From Blastomyces gilchristii SLH14081 (taxonomy: Eukaryota; Ascomycota; Eurotiomycetes; Onygenales; Ajellomycetaceae), in the NCBI RefSeq assembly GCF_000003855.2, contig NW_003101680.1, forward strand, positions 62,001 through 126,000: DNA of 64,000 nucleotides, in the 5' to 3' direction. A program made the position numbers and the translations under genes. The number at the start of each line of letters is the position of its first letter. Positions within the stretch are counted from its first letter, which is position 1. Positions 22,600 to 33,031 of the stretch are shown here, in pieces. The notes below the pieces were generated by a model. The model was not told where the DNA came from. It made no database searches and was given only the letters and a program-made list of their open reading frames with translations.

Positions 22600-24260
22600 A
22601 CTTGAAACTCTGAGATTCAACATACTAAGCATTTGAAAGGTTTTATTATTGATTGTAAATAGATGAGACTTTCATAATTCATAATCACTGTTATTGTATA
22701 TCTGTTGTTAATATATCTATTTCATAATATCAGTATATACTTGATTACTAGCAATTTCTTTTTATACACTGAATAATTGAGCTCAGTGTCTGATAGTTTT
22801 CTAGCATTATACATCACTGAGTGCAGCTTGCTGTTCTTACTCATCTGTAGAAGAGTGTCTCTGATAGCTCATTCAGATACATCTGTCTTAATATAGAAAG
22901 ATTTATTATAATCTGATTGAATAAGCACTGAGAATATTATTACATGTTCTCTCAGTATGAGAAAAGTCTCTTCACATACAGTATTTCAGATAATTGAATA
23001 AAACTTCTTCTTTCACAGATTTGCATCTGTTTCTCTTAAGAGATCTGAGAGTGATGTAGATATTCATATGAAATCCTTGATAAATCTGCAGTAATATAAG
23101 ATTAACTCAAGAAACTGTTGTATATAATGTACATTTCTCAGTCACAGTCAATTCACTATAACATTCAATTTCTCTGAGATGAGATATATACAGTTATCAC
23201 TTACTACATATTCTATAAACTTCAACTCTTTCATTTCAAATACACACTTTATTGATTTGATATAGAGCTTATACTCTGTCAGAGTTATAAGCACTTCATC
23301 AAGATACTTCAGATATTCATTGTATGAGTTTGAAAAGACTAGAATATCATTAAGATATATAAGATATGAGGTTTCATTCTGTTTATGAAGAATTGTATTC
23401 ATCATTATTTAAAAGATAATGAATACATTTATCAGACTGAATGATATTATCAGGAATTTGAACTTCTCTCATTGTATATTAAACATGGTTCACAGAACTG
23501 ACAGTTCACTCACACAGATCTGTCAGTATTCTGAGAGAAGATTAATCTTTGATAGATATTAAGTATTTCTAACTGTATTCAACTGTTATTGAATCTGTGA
23601 TGATGAATATTCATTCTTGATTGTAAGTTTATTGAGTACTCAATAATTGATATACATTGATCACTTCTCATTCATCTTTTTCATGAATAGAACTGAGAAG
23701 TTCTATGTGCTTGATGAGAGTTGTATAAGACTACATTCTAGAAGATCTGTGATCTGATACTTCTGTTCTTTGAGATGTGTTTATGACAGGGGATATGCAT
23801 TCTGATTGACTGATTTCACATTTCTCATGTTAATCTCATGTATAAATCCTCATTTCAGTAGTAATGTCAGTGAAAGATCTGTTTGAAAGACCTTTCTATG
23901 CTTCTTCAGAAGCTTCTTCATACACTTGTTCTCTCATATATTCTTTATCTTGGTTTTCTTCACTTTCAGATTCTGTATGATATACAGAATGCTTTCAGAT
24001 AAGGTCTTGCAAATCATTCTCTTTACTTATTAATATATAAGCAGATTTAATTCTTCTATATCAGAGATGTGAAATGTTCTTCTCATATCAGTTAATAGAA
24101 TTATATGAATCATTTTCTTCTTATCAGTCAACTGTATATAACATGTACATCATTGAATCTGTGAAATCAATCAAGTCTGAGAATAAGGTCATATTTCATG
24201 TTCTGCAGCTCTCATGCTCAAATATAGCAAGATCATTCTCTGAAGTGCAAGAGAACTCTT
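22600..24260 (-). pseudogene. Gypsy-Xo reverse transcriptase and RNase H remnant
   Basis: The open piece 23405-23148 begins MMNTILHKQNETSYLIYLND and continues ILVFSNSYNEYLKYLDEVL; the YLDD motif is YLND here, whereas Gypsy-Xi keeps YLDD. Pre-RT sequence lies at about 24000-23700 and RNase H at 23050-22600, collinear with Gypsy-Xi. Comparing the two copies shows that damage hit them independently. Confidence 0.85.
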
Positions 24261-24339
24261 ACTCTTGCAGATGATATCAAATATTAATTATCAGATAATC
24301 TTATGCATTGAGAATTCTTCACTCAGCAGACTTCTTTCA

Positions 24340-25870
24340 GTCTTCAGATTATATAATCATTAATATATTATATAGAAGCTTCTGTGTTCACTAATACTTT
24401 TACAGCCATTTTCTGATTCTTATTCAAGTGTCTCTTATACATTAACATTTCAGGTCTCAAGGTATTGAGATAAGTTTTCACTTCATTATTCTTACCTGCA
24501 CCTCATTCAGAAGCCTGCTTTCTCTTGATATTCACAGGATTCAGAGAGTCATCTAACACAGACATCTCTTTCACTTTGAAGACTTTTCACAGAATATTAG
24601 TAAGTGTCTCTGAGCTCACTGATTCTGCTAGTTCTTTCACTCTCTTGCTTTTCTTGACTGTGTATGCTGTGTGCAATTCTTTGCATCATGATTCTGACAT
24701 CTGCAGTTGAAGCAAGCTCAATACTCATGATATCAAGATTTTCACTCAGAGAATCTCTTTTTCACAGAATTCAGTGCTTTAGTGATAGTATTCAGATCTA
24801 GATTTATTGCATTCAGATGTGTAACTTGTGTTATAGAAGTCTGATTACTCATTCTTCACTGAGATATACTTAATTATAGTATTTTCTATTACAATTGACT
24901 CACTTGTTTCTGTACAATGAGAATATTGTATACTTCTTTCATTATATCTGATTATAAGATTAAGCATTTTCATTTCACTCTTAACTTAAGTGTAAGATCA
25001 TGAATGAAGATCTGTAAATAGAAAGATGTTGAAAGCTCTTCATTCAATATAAGATAGTGTAAGCTGAAGTGTGTGAAGTATGATGTAAGATCACTCACTT
25101 ATCTACACTCAGTGAAGTGTTTGTAACACTTATCTTATATATTCACTTTCTCAAAGTTATGCAAAATTCATTTGAAAAACTCATTTCATATTTATGAAAA
25201 TGAATATCATTTCATATCTGTGAGATTCATCTTTTTATCAGTTATTTATAATGACTTCACTTTTCTGCATAGAAATACAGCAGATCTTAAGACTTGTTAA
25301 AATTCTGTTAACTGTCTGTCTGTAAGTTTATATTCAATCTGATAACATAATTATATCTGACTTAGTCAGCTGATTGCAGCATTATCTTTTCAGTTATTAT
25401 TAAAGCTTGATGACTCTGATAGATCTTCTGACTTGATATATTTCATGCTTGAATTCTCATTCTATGCAGTAGTCTCAGATAATGTGTATACTTCTGAAGA
25501 GATTATGAATAATTATGATGAGATCTTCAGATTCAGTGCAGTTATCTGTTTATGTAAATATTCAATTTTTCACTGCAGATCTAAGATCTGATTTTCTCTA
25601 TTCTTATTAATAATGATAATTGCATCAGTCAAGCTCTTTATAGTGAATGCTTGATTCACAGTGAATATTAATTATTATTTGATCTTCATCTCAGTCTGTC
25701 ATTGTGTACACAAGGCCTCAATTTCATTTAGAATTCTTGTATATATACAGAGCTTTAATTTCAGTTCAGTGATTTCAGCTGTCTTTCTTACTGCTTTAAG
25801 TACACTCTGTGAGAGGTTCTGCATATCTTTCAGTTCAGGTAGCAGAGAAGAATGTTGTTTATATTAACTA
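24340..25870 (-). pseudogene. Gypsy-Xo gag and protease remnant
   Basis: Minus-strand translation gives the coiled-coil N-terminus (from about 25840), the capsid segment, an intact knuckle ACFNCRCQNHDAKNCTQ near 24715-24665, the linker VKELAESVSSETLT, and the protease-site segment VNTEAS near 24385. The region of the Gypsy-Xi solo LTR is uninterrupted here (CATCTTTCTATTTACAG on the minus strand), so this copy serves as the empty-site reference. Confidence 0.8.
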
Positions 25871-26302
25871 GAGAAGATATTCATTTCAGTGATTTCTTGT
25901 TGATTGTACAATGTCTATTATTATATCACTATATTGTTATATCACTATCTCATTATATGATTCCTGTTATCATTGTATGACTTCAGTGATGCTCATCTTC
26001 TCTTTTTATTCTTCTTTTAGATAGAGAGCAGACTTCTTTGAATCTCATTCATCACTCTTATCTTCTTTCTCACATCTCATCTGTTCACACATCATACATG
26101 GCATTCATCTGAGTATGAAGTTTTCTCTCAACAAGTGAAGCAGTATTAATCAGATGCTCTTTCACTCACTGCTCTTTATACACTATCTTTTGAGATGTTC
26201 TAGAACCACACTGGTATGATAACTATGAATTGCTTCATAGATGGAATTATCACACTCTGAAGAAGCCTGTACTTCTTATCAGTTTTTAGACATGCTATCA
26301 GA

Positions 26303-26481
26303 TGTGATTCAAAGGTTTCTTGAGCCAGTGTATGATTACAGGCGTACGCCGGCTTCTTATATACTGTACGCTAAATTAATTGATGGCCACTATGGCCCCT
26401 TTACATTCATAAGCATGTTCGGAAGCGTGTTCGGAAGCGGCCGCGTTATTATCCGGCGGTCGTACGTTCTTCCGAACCACA
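26303..26481 (-). repeat. Gypsy-Xo 5' LTR
   Basis: 179 bp with ends TGTGATTC and GAACCACA. The outer right half is the best preserved of all four copies (GCGGCCGCG, TTATCCGGCGGTCGTACG); the inner left half is partly depleted. The TSD ATTA follows at 26482-26485. Confidence 0.93.
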
Positions 26482-27284
26482 ATTATCTGAATAAAGTTCT
26501 ACATTCTCAGAATTGCTTCTAAAGAAGTCACTGATTAATATTGATAAGAGATATATATTAATTATAACTGATTAGAATATATTACTTTCAACTGCTGATC
26601 AGTCTATATATCTTCTTATTTAAAAGAATGATTAACACTGACATTTCATATCAATTATATTACACTGAAGAAAGATTTGAAAGATAACTATAAGATATCT
26701 CAATGAAACAGAGAAAAGATTAACTTCTGTTCAAAGTTATAAACAGAAGCTTGAAGAGATTGAATGATAATGATTTAAGAGAAAATAGCAATGAATGAAA
26801 TTCTTGTATCTACTGTCATTAATAATATATATAATATGAAACTCATGATAGATAGCAGTCTATATTATTATACAATGATTAAATCTTCAGTTGTAAGATA
26901 TTATAATCTTTAGTGTATTCTCTTATCAAAACTCTGACTTCTTACAGAATTTGATGATTTAAAAGACATTCACACTCATTACATAATGAAACTAAACATA
27001 GATATTGAAGAATATCAATGTAAAGATACTTACATGTATAAAGTTAATAATCTTAATTATAATCTTATACTAGAACTTATCTGACTATCTTAATAAGACA
27101 TCTTATTGAATGCTTAAAACAGAAGCTTCATATTCTCTAACAATGATAGAATTCATGAAGATGATATTCATAAGACTATGAATCTTACACAGATCTCTGT
27201 CAACACTTATAAAATACTTTGAAAAAGAAGTCATTAATAAGACTGCTGACAAAGTTATTAACAGTATAATTATATAGTAATCTA
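26482..27284 (+). pseudogene. Gypsy-1c gag-protease fragment
   Basis: Homologous to the reverse complement of about 7140-7975 in Gypsy-1b: the gag C-terminal part and the protease segment MIDSSLYYYTMIKSS near 26845-26890. It is cut at 27284 by Copia-1 and resumes at 33032, where the TSD ATCTA is repeated. Confidence 0.85.
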
Positions 27285-27552
27285 TGTCGGAATGAGTGTC
27301 ACGGATGAATATGTTGATGACATATGAATCTTATGTGTATCAAGATCTGCTTGTTATATTATCTGTACACTATCTAATATATCTATTTCATACAAAAGAT
27401 AGAGCTATTTATAGTAAAATATATGTGTGAGCCAAGAGAGCTAGCATAAGTGAGTATTAGATGAGTGTTGTAGTAAGCTGATGATGATGAGAAATATTGT
27501 AGTAATATGATGTTGGTGATATTCAGTAGTGTATAACCTCTTTTTCCTGACA
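27285..27552 (-). repeat. Copia-1 3' LTR
   Basis: 268 bp, TGTCGG...CTGACA on the plus strand. The minus-strand sequence just before it (GAAGAGAGTG, 27553-27562) is a short polypurine tract, fixing this as the 3' LTR. Confidence 0.93.
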
Positions 27553-27679
27553 CACTCTCTTCAGCAAATGTAACATGTAAATGAAAGTATAAATGAAAGT
27601 GTAAATGAAGCTGCAATAAAAAGAGTGTAGATGAATCTATAGAGATTACATCAAGATAGATTATTTATTCTGCTTGCGC

Positions 27680-29560
27680 CTCAATGATATCTGATATATC
27701 AACTAGGCCTAGTATCTTGACAAATTCTGTATGTTTCTGGTGTGGCAGAGCCTTAGTGAGGCCATCCGCTGGTATCTGAGCTGTAGGCACCCAATCAACT
27801 GTAATATCGCTGGATTGAACACATTCTCAGAGCCAGCTTCCATATATATCAACATGGTGAAGCTTTGTGATTATAGAGGGGTCTTTCTTTGTAAGAATGT
27901 CAACAGTTTGATGATTATCACATTGAATATGAATCTTGTGACCAGGTTCAAATTGAATATATTGAAAGAACCTATCTCATCAGATAGACTTCTTGTCAGC
28001 TCATGAGATAGCAACAAGCTCAGCTTCTGTGATAGATGTAGTTATGATTGTCTGTCTATTTGATTTTCAATCAACAGCCTCACTGAATAGTTTGAAGATA
28101 TATTCTTGTATAGAGCAGTGATTCAGATTATCTGTGAAAGAGGCATCACTGACGGCTTTGATAATATCAGGTTTGAGATTAAGTTGTAGAGATCTGTCAA
28201 TGTTACCATTATATTGAATAGCAAGATTCTTCATATTGTATAGATAAGATATCATTCTATTCATCTCTGATGAGTGATGTTCTGATGAATTCATCATGAA
28301 CATAGCTAGTTTACTCACTGCATATGCAATATCAGAGTGAGTCATCACTGCTGAGTAGATGCAGAAGCTGATACATTGTTGATAATGATGAATTTTTGTG
28401 GATATAGCTGACTCATTAAAAGGCTCTAACAGAGCATCAGTTAGTGAGGTATATGCCTTGTGAGTGTGTGTGAGATGATATGTATCAACTATCTTATCAA
28501 TATAGGCATTCTGACATAATCAGAGCTTCAAGTTGAGGCAATCGCGTATTATTTGCATGTTGAGAAATCATTTCAAATCTCTCATCTGTCAGATCTTGTA
28601 GGCATTTTTAAGATCTTTGATTAGTTGATCTCTTTCTTTTGAATCTTCTCATCACAATAGGATGATGATATCATTCATATAGAAGAAGATGATTAATCAA
28701 TCATTAGAGAAGAGACATCAATCCTCTGACATAGAGATGAAGCCTAGTGTTCTCAATGTTGAAGATAGTTCATTTAACCAGAGAAGAGATGATCTGTATA
28801 ATCTATATAGTGCTCATAGAAGTTTTACTACATGATTTGTATACTTCAAATTTTGCATTCTCTTCAACTTTTATCATTCATCAGATAGTTTCACATATAC
28901 TAGCTCATCAATATCACTATTAATGAAGACATTGATTTCATCTAGCTGTTCTGCATCTAGATCAAATGCTGCTGTTAAAGCTAACAAGATTCAGAGATCT
29001 CTGGCAGCTAGTGTGTGAGCTTTTGTAGTGAGATCTGTGATTGGTTGAAGATCTCTGTGTATGCAGATGCGAGCTTTGTATTTCAAAAGAAAACCTTCAT
29101 CATTGAATTTGTAGATGAATACTCATTATAGAGAAATAACTGAGATGTCTCTCTGTGATCTGCTAGTAATTTCATATGTATTCTGCAGAGATATACTATT
29201 TCATTCTCACTTGACAGCATTCTCAAATTCTTCATAATGTGGATATTTTTCAACATCTGTTCAGTGATTCAGTGAATCTGGCAGTTGAGATCTATGGATT
29301 CTTGAAGTCAGTATGAATACTGTTGATGTAGCTGTATTGTTGATAACAGTAAAAACAGTATTAGGAAATAAATTTTGAGACTTGTTAAAGTCTGTGTGTG
29401 AATGTGAATGAGAGAATGCATCATTGATCATTTAATAAGAATTGTCTTTGACATTTTCAACTGTTACAAGATGAGCAGCTCTGCATTTTCATGTTCTGCA
29501 GCCTTCAATGATATTAGCTTCATCAAAATCAGCACTGATATCATGAGCTCTAGGTGCAGT
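27680..29560 (-). pseudogene. Copia-1 reverse transcriptase and RNase H
   Basis: The minus strand carries FYMNDIIILL at about 28705-28670 (RT YVDD with Val-Asp changed to Met-Asn), then LNMQIIRD and the open piece 28348-28067 with THSDIAYAVSKLAMFMMNSS, MNRMISYLYNMKNLAIQYNG and VSDASFTDN, the classic Copia RT-RNase H junction and first RNase H Asp. It continues with SITEAELVAIS and CDNHQTVDILT to the end near 27680. Few stops break it, but the catalytic change and frame breaks make it inactive. Confidence 0.88.
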
Positions 29561-29569
29561 GTTCTGTGT

Positions 29570-30997
29570 TCAATTATCTATCACAGCTGAATGAGTATTA
29601 ATATCAACATTGAGACCTGTTGGCTCTGACGTTGAATCTGGTGTAGAAAGATGCTCATTATTTTCCTTCTCTATTTTTTCAGAGCTTTGAGTATTTTCTT
29701 CAGAGTGGAAAACATCAATATCTGCATCTACAATCTCTTTCAATTGATTGATAGAAGTCATTGATGGTTCTCAAACTTTCATATATAGAAGCTTCACCTT
29801 CTTAGATACTCAATCTCTTAGTTGTCTTTCAATGTAGGGATCTTCTGGATTGAATTTTCTATTCTCATCAAACATCACATCTCTTGCTCTTATCACCTGT
29901 TCTAAGTGTGGAATTCAAATTTGATAGATGTTTGTAGAATCATATTCAACTAGATATTCAATATATGCTCAGAGATCTAGCTTCTGAGAGTGGTTTCTAT
30001 TGAGGACTTCATCCGGTATCTTTGCATAGGTGTGACATCTGTAGATTTGAAGATGAGCACAGAAGTAAGGTTTAATTTGTAGAAATTCTTTCAATACTTG
30101 TAGAGATGACTTTCAATCTAGAATTCTAATAGAGGTTTGATTCACTAGATAGGTGACAGTAAGTGTGATCTCAGAGAAAAGTGATTATGACAGAAGAGAT
30201 TCTATCTGTAGAGTTCTAGTCTTTGTTATTAATATTGCTTCTGCTCACTCTACTGCATCATTTTGCTCATGAATATACTCTGAAGAATACTCCATCTCTA
30301 GGCCTTCATCATTCACTCAATTTGTGAAGTCATCTGCTTCCTTGACTGCAGTATCATTGTCAATACAAATGATCTTTATAGTACAGTTGAATTGACATTT
30401 AATTCAATTGATAGCTTGCCTAAGAGCTTTTCAGATTTCTGATTTTCAGATAGCTGTTATAGCTATATGGAAACATAGATAATCACACATGAAATGTATG
30501 AGATAACACTCACCATTATAGCACTGTGTAGAGTCATGTGTGATATCCGCGTGTAGGCATTCGAATGGTATTTGAGATCTAACATGGGGACATCTAGATA
30601 TTTGATTTTTTGTATTAGATAGATGACAGGGTTTGCAAAGCTCAGTGGTAAGCTCATCTGCAGTGTCTTCTAGATTGGTGATTTGAATGCCAGTTGCATC
30701 ATTTACAAGCTTTTGAATGGCGATTTTTGATGAATGTTCTAATCTCTTATACCATGTAAACTGAGTAGCTATAGAGATCTTAGATTTTTGAGAAGGTTTT
30801 GTGTGTATTGACAGGTTGAAAGAATGATTTGTTGAAGTGTGTTTTGACAGATTAGAAGAAGAATTTGAAGATATCATTTTTTCAGATATAGTGATATTAG
30901 AAGTGTGTGATGTGATAGCTGCTGCAGCTTCAGTAGTTGATTTTTCCAAGATAGTTGAATAAACAGCTGTTTCACTATTATATTCTGTAACTAGCAA
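29570..30997 (-). pseudogene. Copia-1 integrase and linker
   Basis: The open frame 30997-30446 begins with a Ser/Thr-rich part, then a GAG-pre-integrase segment (TWYKRLEHSSKIAIQKLVND, CKPCHLSN) giving the H...H...C-x2-C zinc site, then the core (ECLHADITHDSTQ with the first catalytic Asp; YLIHFMCDYLCF). It continues with stops to about 29900 and the Pro/Glu/Ser linker (29761-29570; SEKIEKENNEHLSTPDSTSE) before RT. A second short frame inside this region is a shadow. Confidence 0.85.
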
Positions 30998-30999
30998 CC

Positions 31000-31330
31000 T
31001 CTCAAATACTTCAACGCGTGCAAAGATTGTATTATCTGTGTGTTTTCACAATCTGAAGTCTTTTCCATCATAATAGATGCCTTCTATATGGAAACACAGT
31101 TTCCATGTGATGATATTTGTATGAAAATTCAGTATGTAAGCTGTGTTGATGAGATTGACATTGAACTGCTTTCCTGCTTCATTTATCATGATAGTTCTAA
31201 CAGTTTCATAATCTTCAACTTTAGTGCTGGAATTGTCTGTATAGACTTCCGCATTCTCATTCGCAGGTGTAAAGAATAGGAAATGTGTTTGATTATTGCA
31301 TATATGCTGTTTCATGCCAGTATCAAAGAT
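31000..31330 (-). pseudogene. Copia-1 protease
   Basis: The open piece 31315-31046 (HICNNQTHFLFFTPANENAE, VYTDNSSTKVEDYETVR, WKLCFHIEGIYYDGKDFRL) follows IFDTGMK-like residues just upstream, the place of the Copia D-T/S-G-A-S-x-H protease (TWIxDTGASxHIC). The segment after the active site matches Copia protease strands (ALxIxGxGTVxL...VLHVP). The exact catalytic triplet is damaged. Confidence 0.6.
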
Positions 31331-31399
31331 CCAGGAGTTTCAGAGGTAGAAGTGTGAATTTGAAGAGTTCATTGATATTTTTCAGATCTGCTGATTAAT

Positions 31400-32449
31400 A
31401 GATTGATGATCAATAGATTGATGATCAATAGATTGATAATTGATAGATTGAGAAACTGATTGCTTCAGAATCATTCCTTCTAGAACTGCTTCATTGACAT
31501 CTACTATATCTGTATTTGTGGATGATTCTCTAGATATTGCACGATCAATATGTCTCTTCAATTCTTGATTTTTAAGAGCTTGATCAATCTGAGTTCTCTT
31601 CTCCTCATTTTTCTTCCATCCAGGTAGCTTCCTTGATGGATTGAGATAGTAGCACTGGGTGTATCAGTGACAGGCTCCACAGATGCAGTTTCCAAATGTT
31701 GCTGGTGATGATTGCTGAGATCTTTCATTAAGAGTAGTGAAGTTCATAGGTTTATCTTCTTTAAGAATACTCATTTCCCTATATCATTTCTTGAAGTCCT
31801 TAACTAACTCTATCAAAGATATGACATCTTTATCATGTCAGACATTCTTAGTCCATGCTTGTACATAACCTGCATCAATAGCTAGATTCACATTTAAGAA
31901 GTCTTTCTTCAAGTTGAACTGTCCAGCTATATCTGCCTCTTTGATATCATCTTTGATGAGTGATCAGTCATTTAATCACTTCTCTATACCTCTGTTTTTC
32001 AGTGCTTTGCAGAGATCATGATATTGAGTTCTCACATCATCTTGATAGTCCGCGGTTGTGGGGGAGAGACAATCTCTTAATGAACAGATAATGTTCTTTA
32101 CATCATCATTCTCACTGTGTACATGTCATAGCTCTGTGGCATTCACTGTTCTTCATATGACATCTCATATCTTTGTCATACCTTCATTCAATTTCTCATA
32201 TTTCATATATTTGATTTTCCACGCAGTGACCTTGATGTCATATGCTATCTTGGCCTCCGCGGTGGCCTCTTCTGGACACTCGGGTTCCAGAGGTTCTTCT
32301 AGTTCAGAGAAGATATCAGGTTTGTCAAGATTGATGAAGTCTGATACCTTCTTGTCCTTTGCATATTCTAGCATATGCTTGTACCAAAGTTTCCAATCTC
32401 CAGGAATGCTAAGGTGTACAGTTGCACTAGACATTGTCTTGTCTGTCAT
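31400..32449 (-). pseudogene. Copia-1 gag with CCHC-type knuckle
   Basis: ATG at 32449 opens MTDKTMSSATVHLSIPGDWK, then LWYKHMLEYAKDKKVSDFIN, PDIFSELEEPLEPECPEEAT and AYDIKVTAWKIKYMKYEKLN, typical of the N-terminal half of Copia gag. After stops the chain reaches FGNCICGACH-YTQCYYLNPS at about 31700-31640, a C-x-C-x2-C-H-x4-C metal-binding motif common in fungal Copia gag, then KLPGWKKN. CpG-bearing patches (CTCCGCGGTGGCC at 32256) are spared. Confidence 0.82.
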
Positions 32450-32537
32450 ATCAGTTATATTGAATGAATTGAGGAATCAGTTCAAGTATTTGAGAATAGA
32501 TATGGTCAGAATTCAGAGTGTATAACAGTCAAGTATA

Positions 32538-32725
32538 TTGAAATGTATATGAGTGAGGATCTATTGTCTCAGTTCGAATGATAGTTATCAGTTTGAATGG
32601 GAATTGAGATCATGAATCAGGTATAACGGTTGAGTAGATCATACTGTATACAAATGAGGATCAATCGTCTCAGTTCAAATGATTGTTGTCAAATTTGAAT
32701 GAGGATTGGGATCAGTGTTTCGCGC
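32538..32725 (-). repeat. Imperfect tandem duplication in Copia-1 leader
   Basis: Two units of about 105 bp share GTGAGGATCTATTGTCTCAG / ATGAGGATCAATCGTCTCAG and TTTGAATGRGGATTGRGATCA. They lie between gag and the 5' LTR, in the untranslated leader where packaging or dimerisation signals usually sit. Confidence 0.65.
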
Positions 32726-32740
32726 TTCTCTTCAGATACT

Positions 32741-32758
32741 GCTTACCAGGCTCATAAC
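32741..32758 (-). other. Copia-1 primer-binding site, initiator-tRNA(Met) anticodon type
   Basis: On the minus strand the bases after the 5' LTR are CAGTTATGAGCCTGGTAAGC. GTTATGAGCC is the complement of GGCTCATAAC, the anticodon arm of fungal initiator tRNA-Met. A half-tRNA primer cut in the anticodon loop is the known mechanism for Drosophila copia and many Copia elements. Confidence 0.7.
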
Positions 32759-33026
32759 TGTTGAAATGAGTGTCACGGATGAATATGTTGATGACATATG
32801 AATCTTATGTGTATCAAGATCTGCTTGTTATATTATTCATACACTATCTAATATATCTATTTCATACAAAAGATAGAGCTATTTATAGTAAAATATATGT
32901 GTGAGCCAAGAGAGCTAGCATAAGCGAGTATTAGATGAGCGTTGTAGTAAGCTGATGATGATGAGAAATATTGTAGTAATATGATGTTGATGGCGTTCAG
33001 TAGTGTATAACCTCTTTTTCCTGACA
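32759..33026 (-). repeat. Copia-1 5' LTR
   Basis: 268 bp, TGTTGA...CTGACA on the plus strand. It pairs with 27285-27552, and the primer site lies on its left (minus-strand downstream) side. Confidence 0.93.
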
Positions 33027-33031
33027 ATCTA

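Larger units (their letters stand above)
9532..26481 (-). mobile_element. Gypsy-Xo: outer Gypsy-X element, split by a second copy
   Basis: Direct 179-bp LTRs at 9532-9710 and 26303-26481, TSD ATTA at 9528-9531 and 26482-26485, both flanks in Gypsy-1c gag. Removing the nested Gypsy-Xi (11581-20206 plus one CTAG) leaves about 8.3 kb, the same as Gypsy-Xi without its solo LTR. The minus strand reads 5' LTR (right), gag with CCHC knuckle, protease, RT, RNase H, integrase, a 3' antisense gene, the purine tract GGTGAGGGAGGA, 3' LTR (left). Confidence 0.92.
27285..33026 (-). mobile_element. Copia-1: Ty1/Copia LTR retrotransposon, moderately degraded
   Basis: 5742 bp with 268-bp LTRs (27285-27552, 32759-33026) and TSD ATCTA at 27280-27284 and 33027-33031. 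The minus strand reads primer site, gag, protease, integrase, RT, RNase H, purine tract. Integrase before RT defines Copia. Damage is lighter than in the Gypsy elements: CG, CC and GG persist and long frames survive. The LTRs differ at 11 positions by my count, all transitions. Confidence 0.94.

Noticed and set aside
27731..28006. Plus-strand ORF in Copia-1
   Set aside because: It is opposite to the clear RNase H frame on the minus strand.
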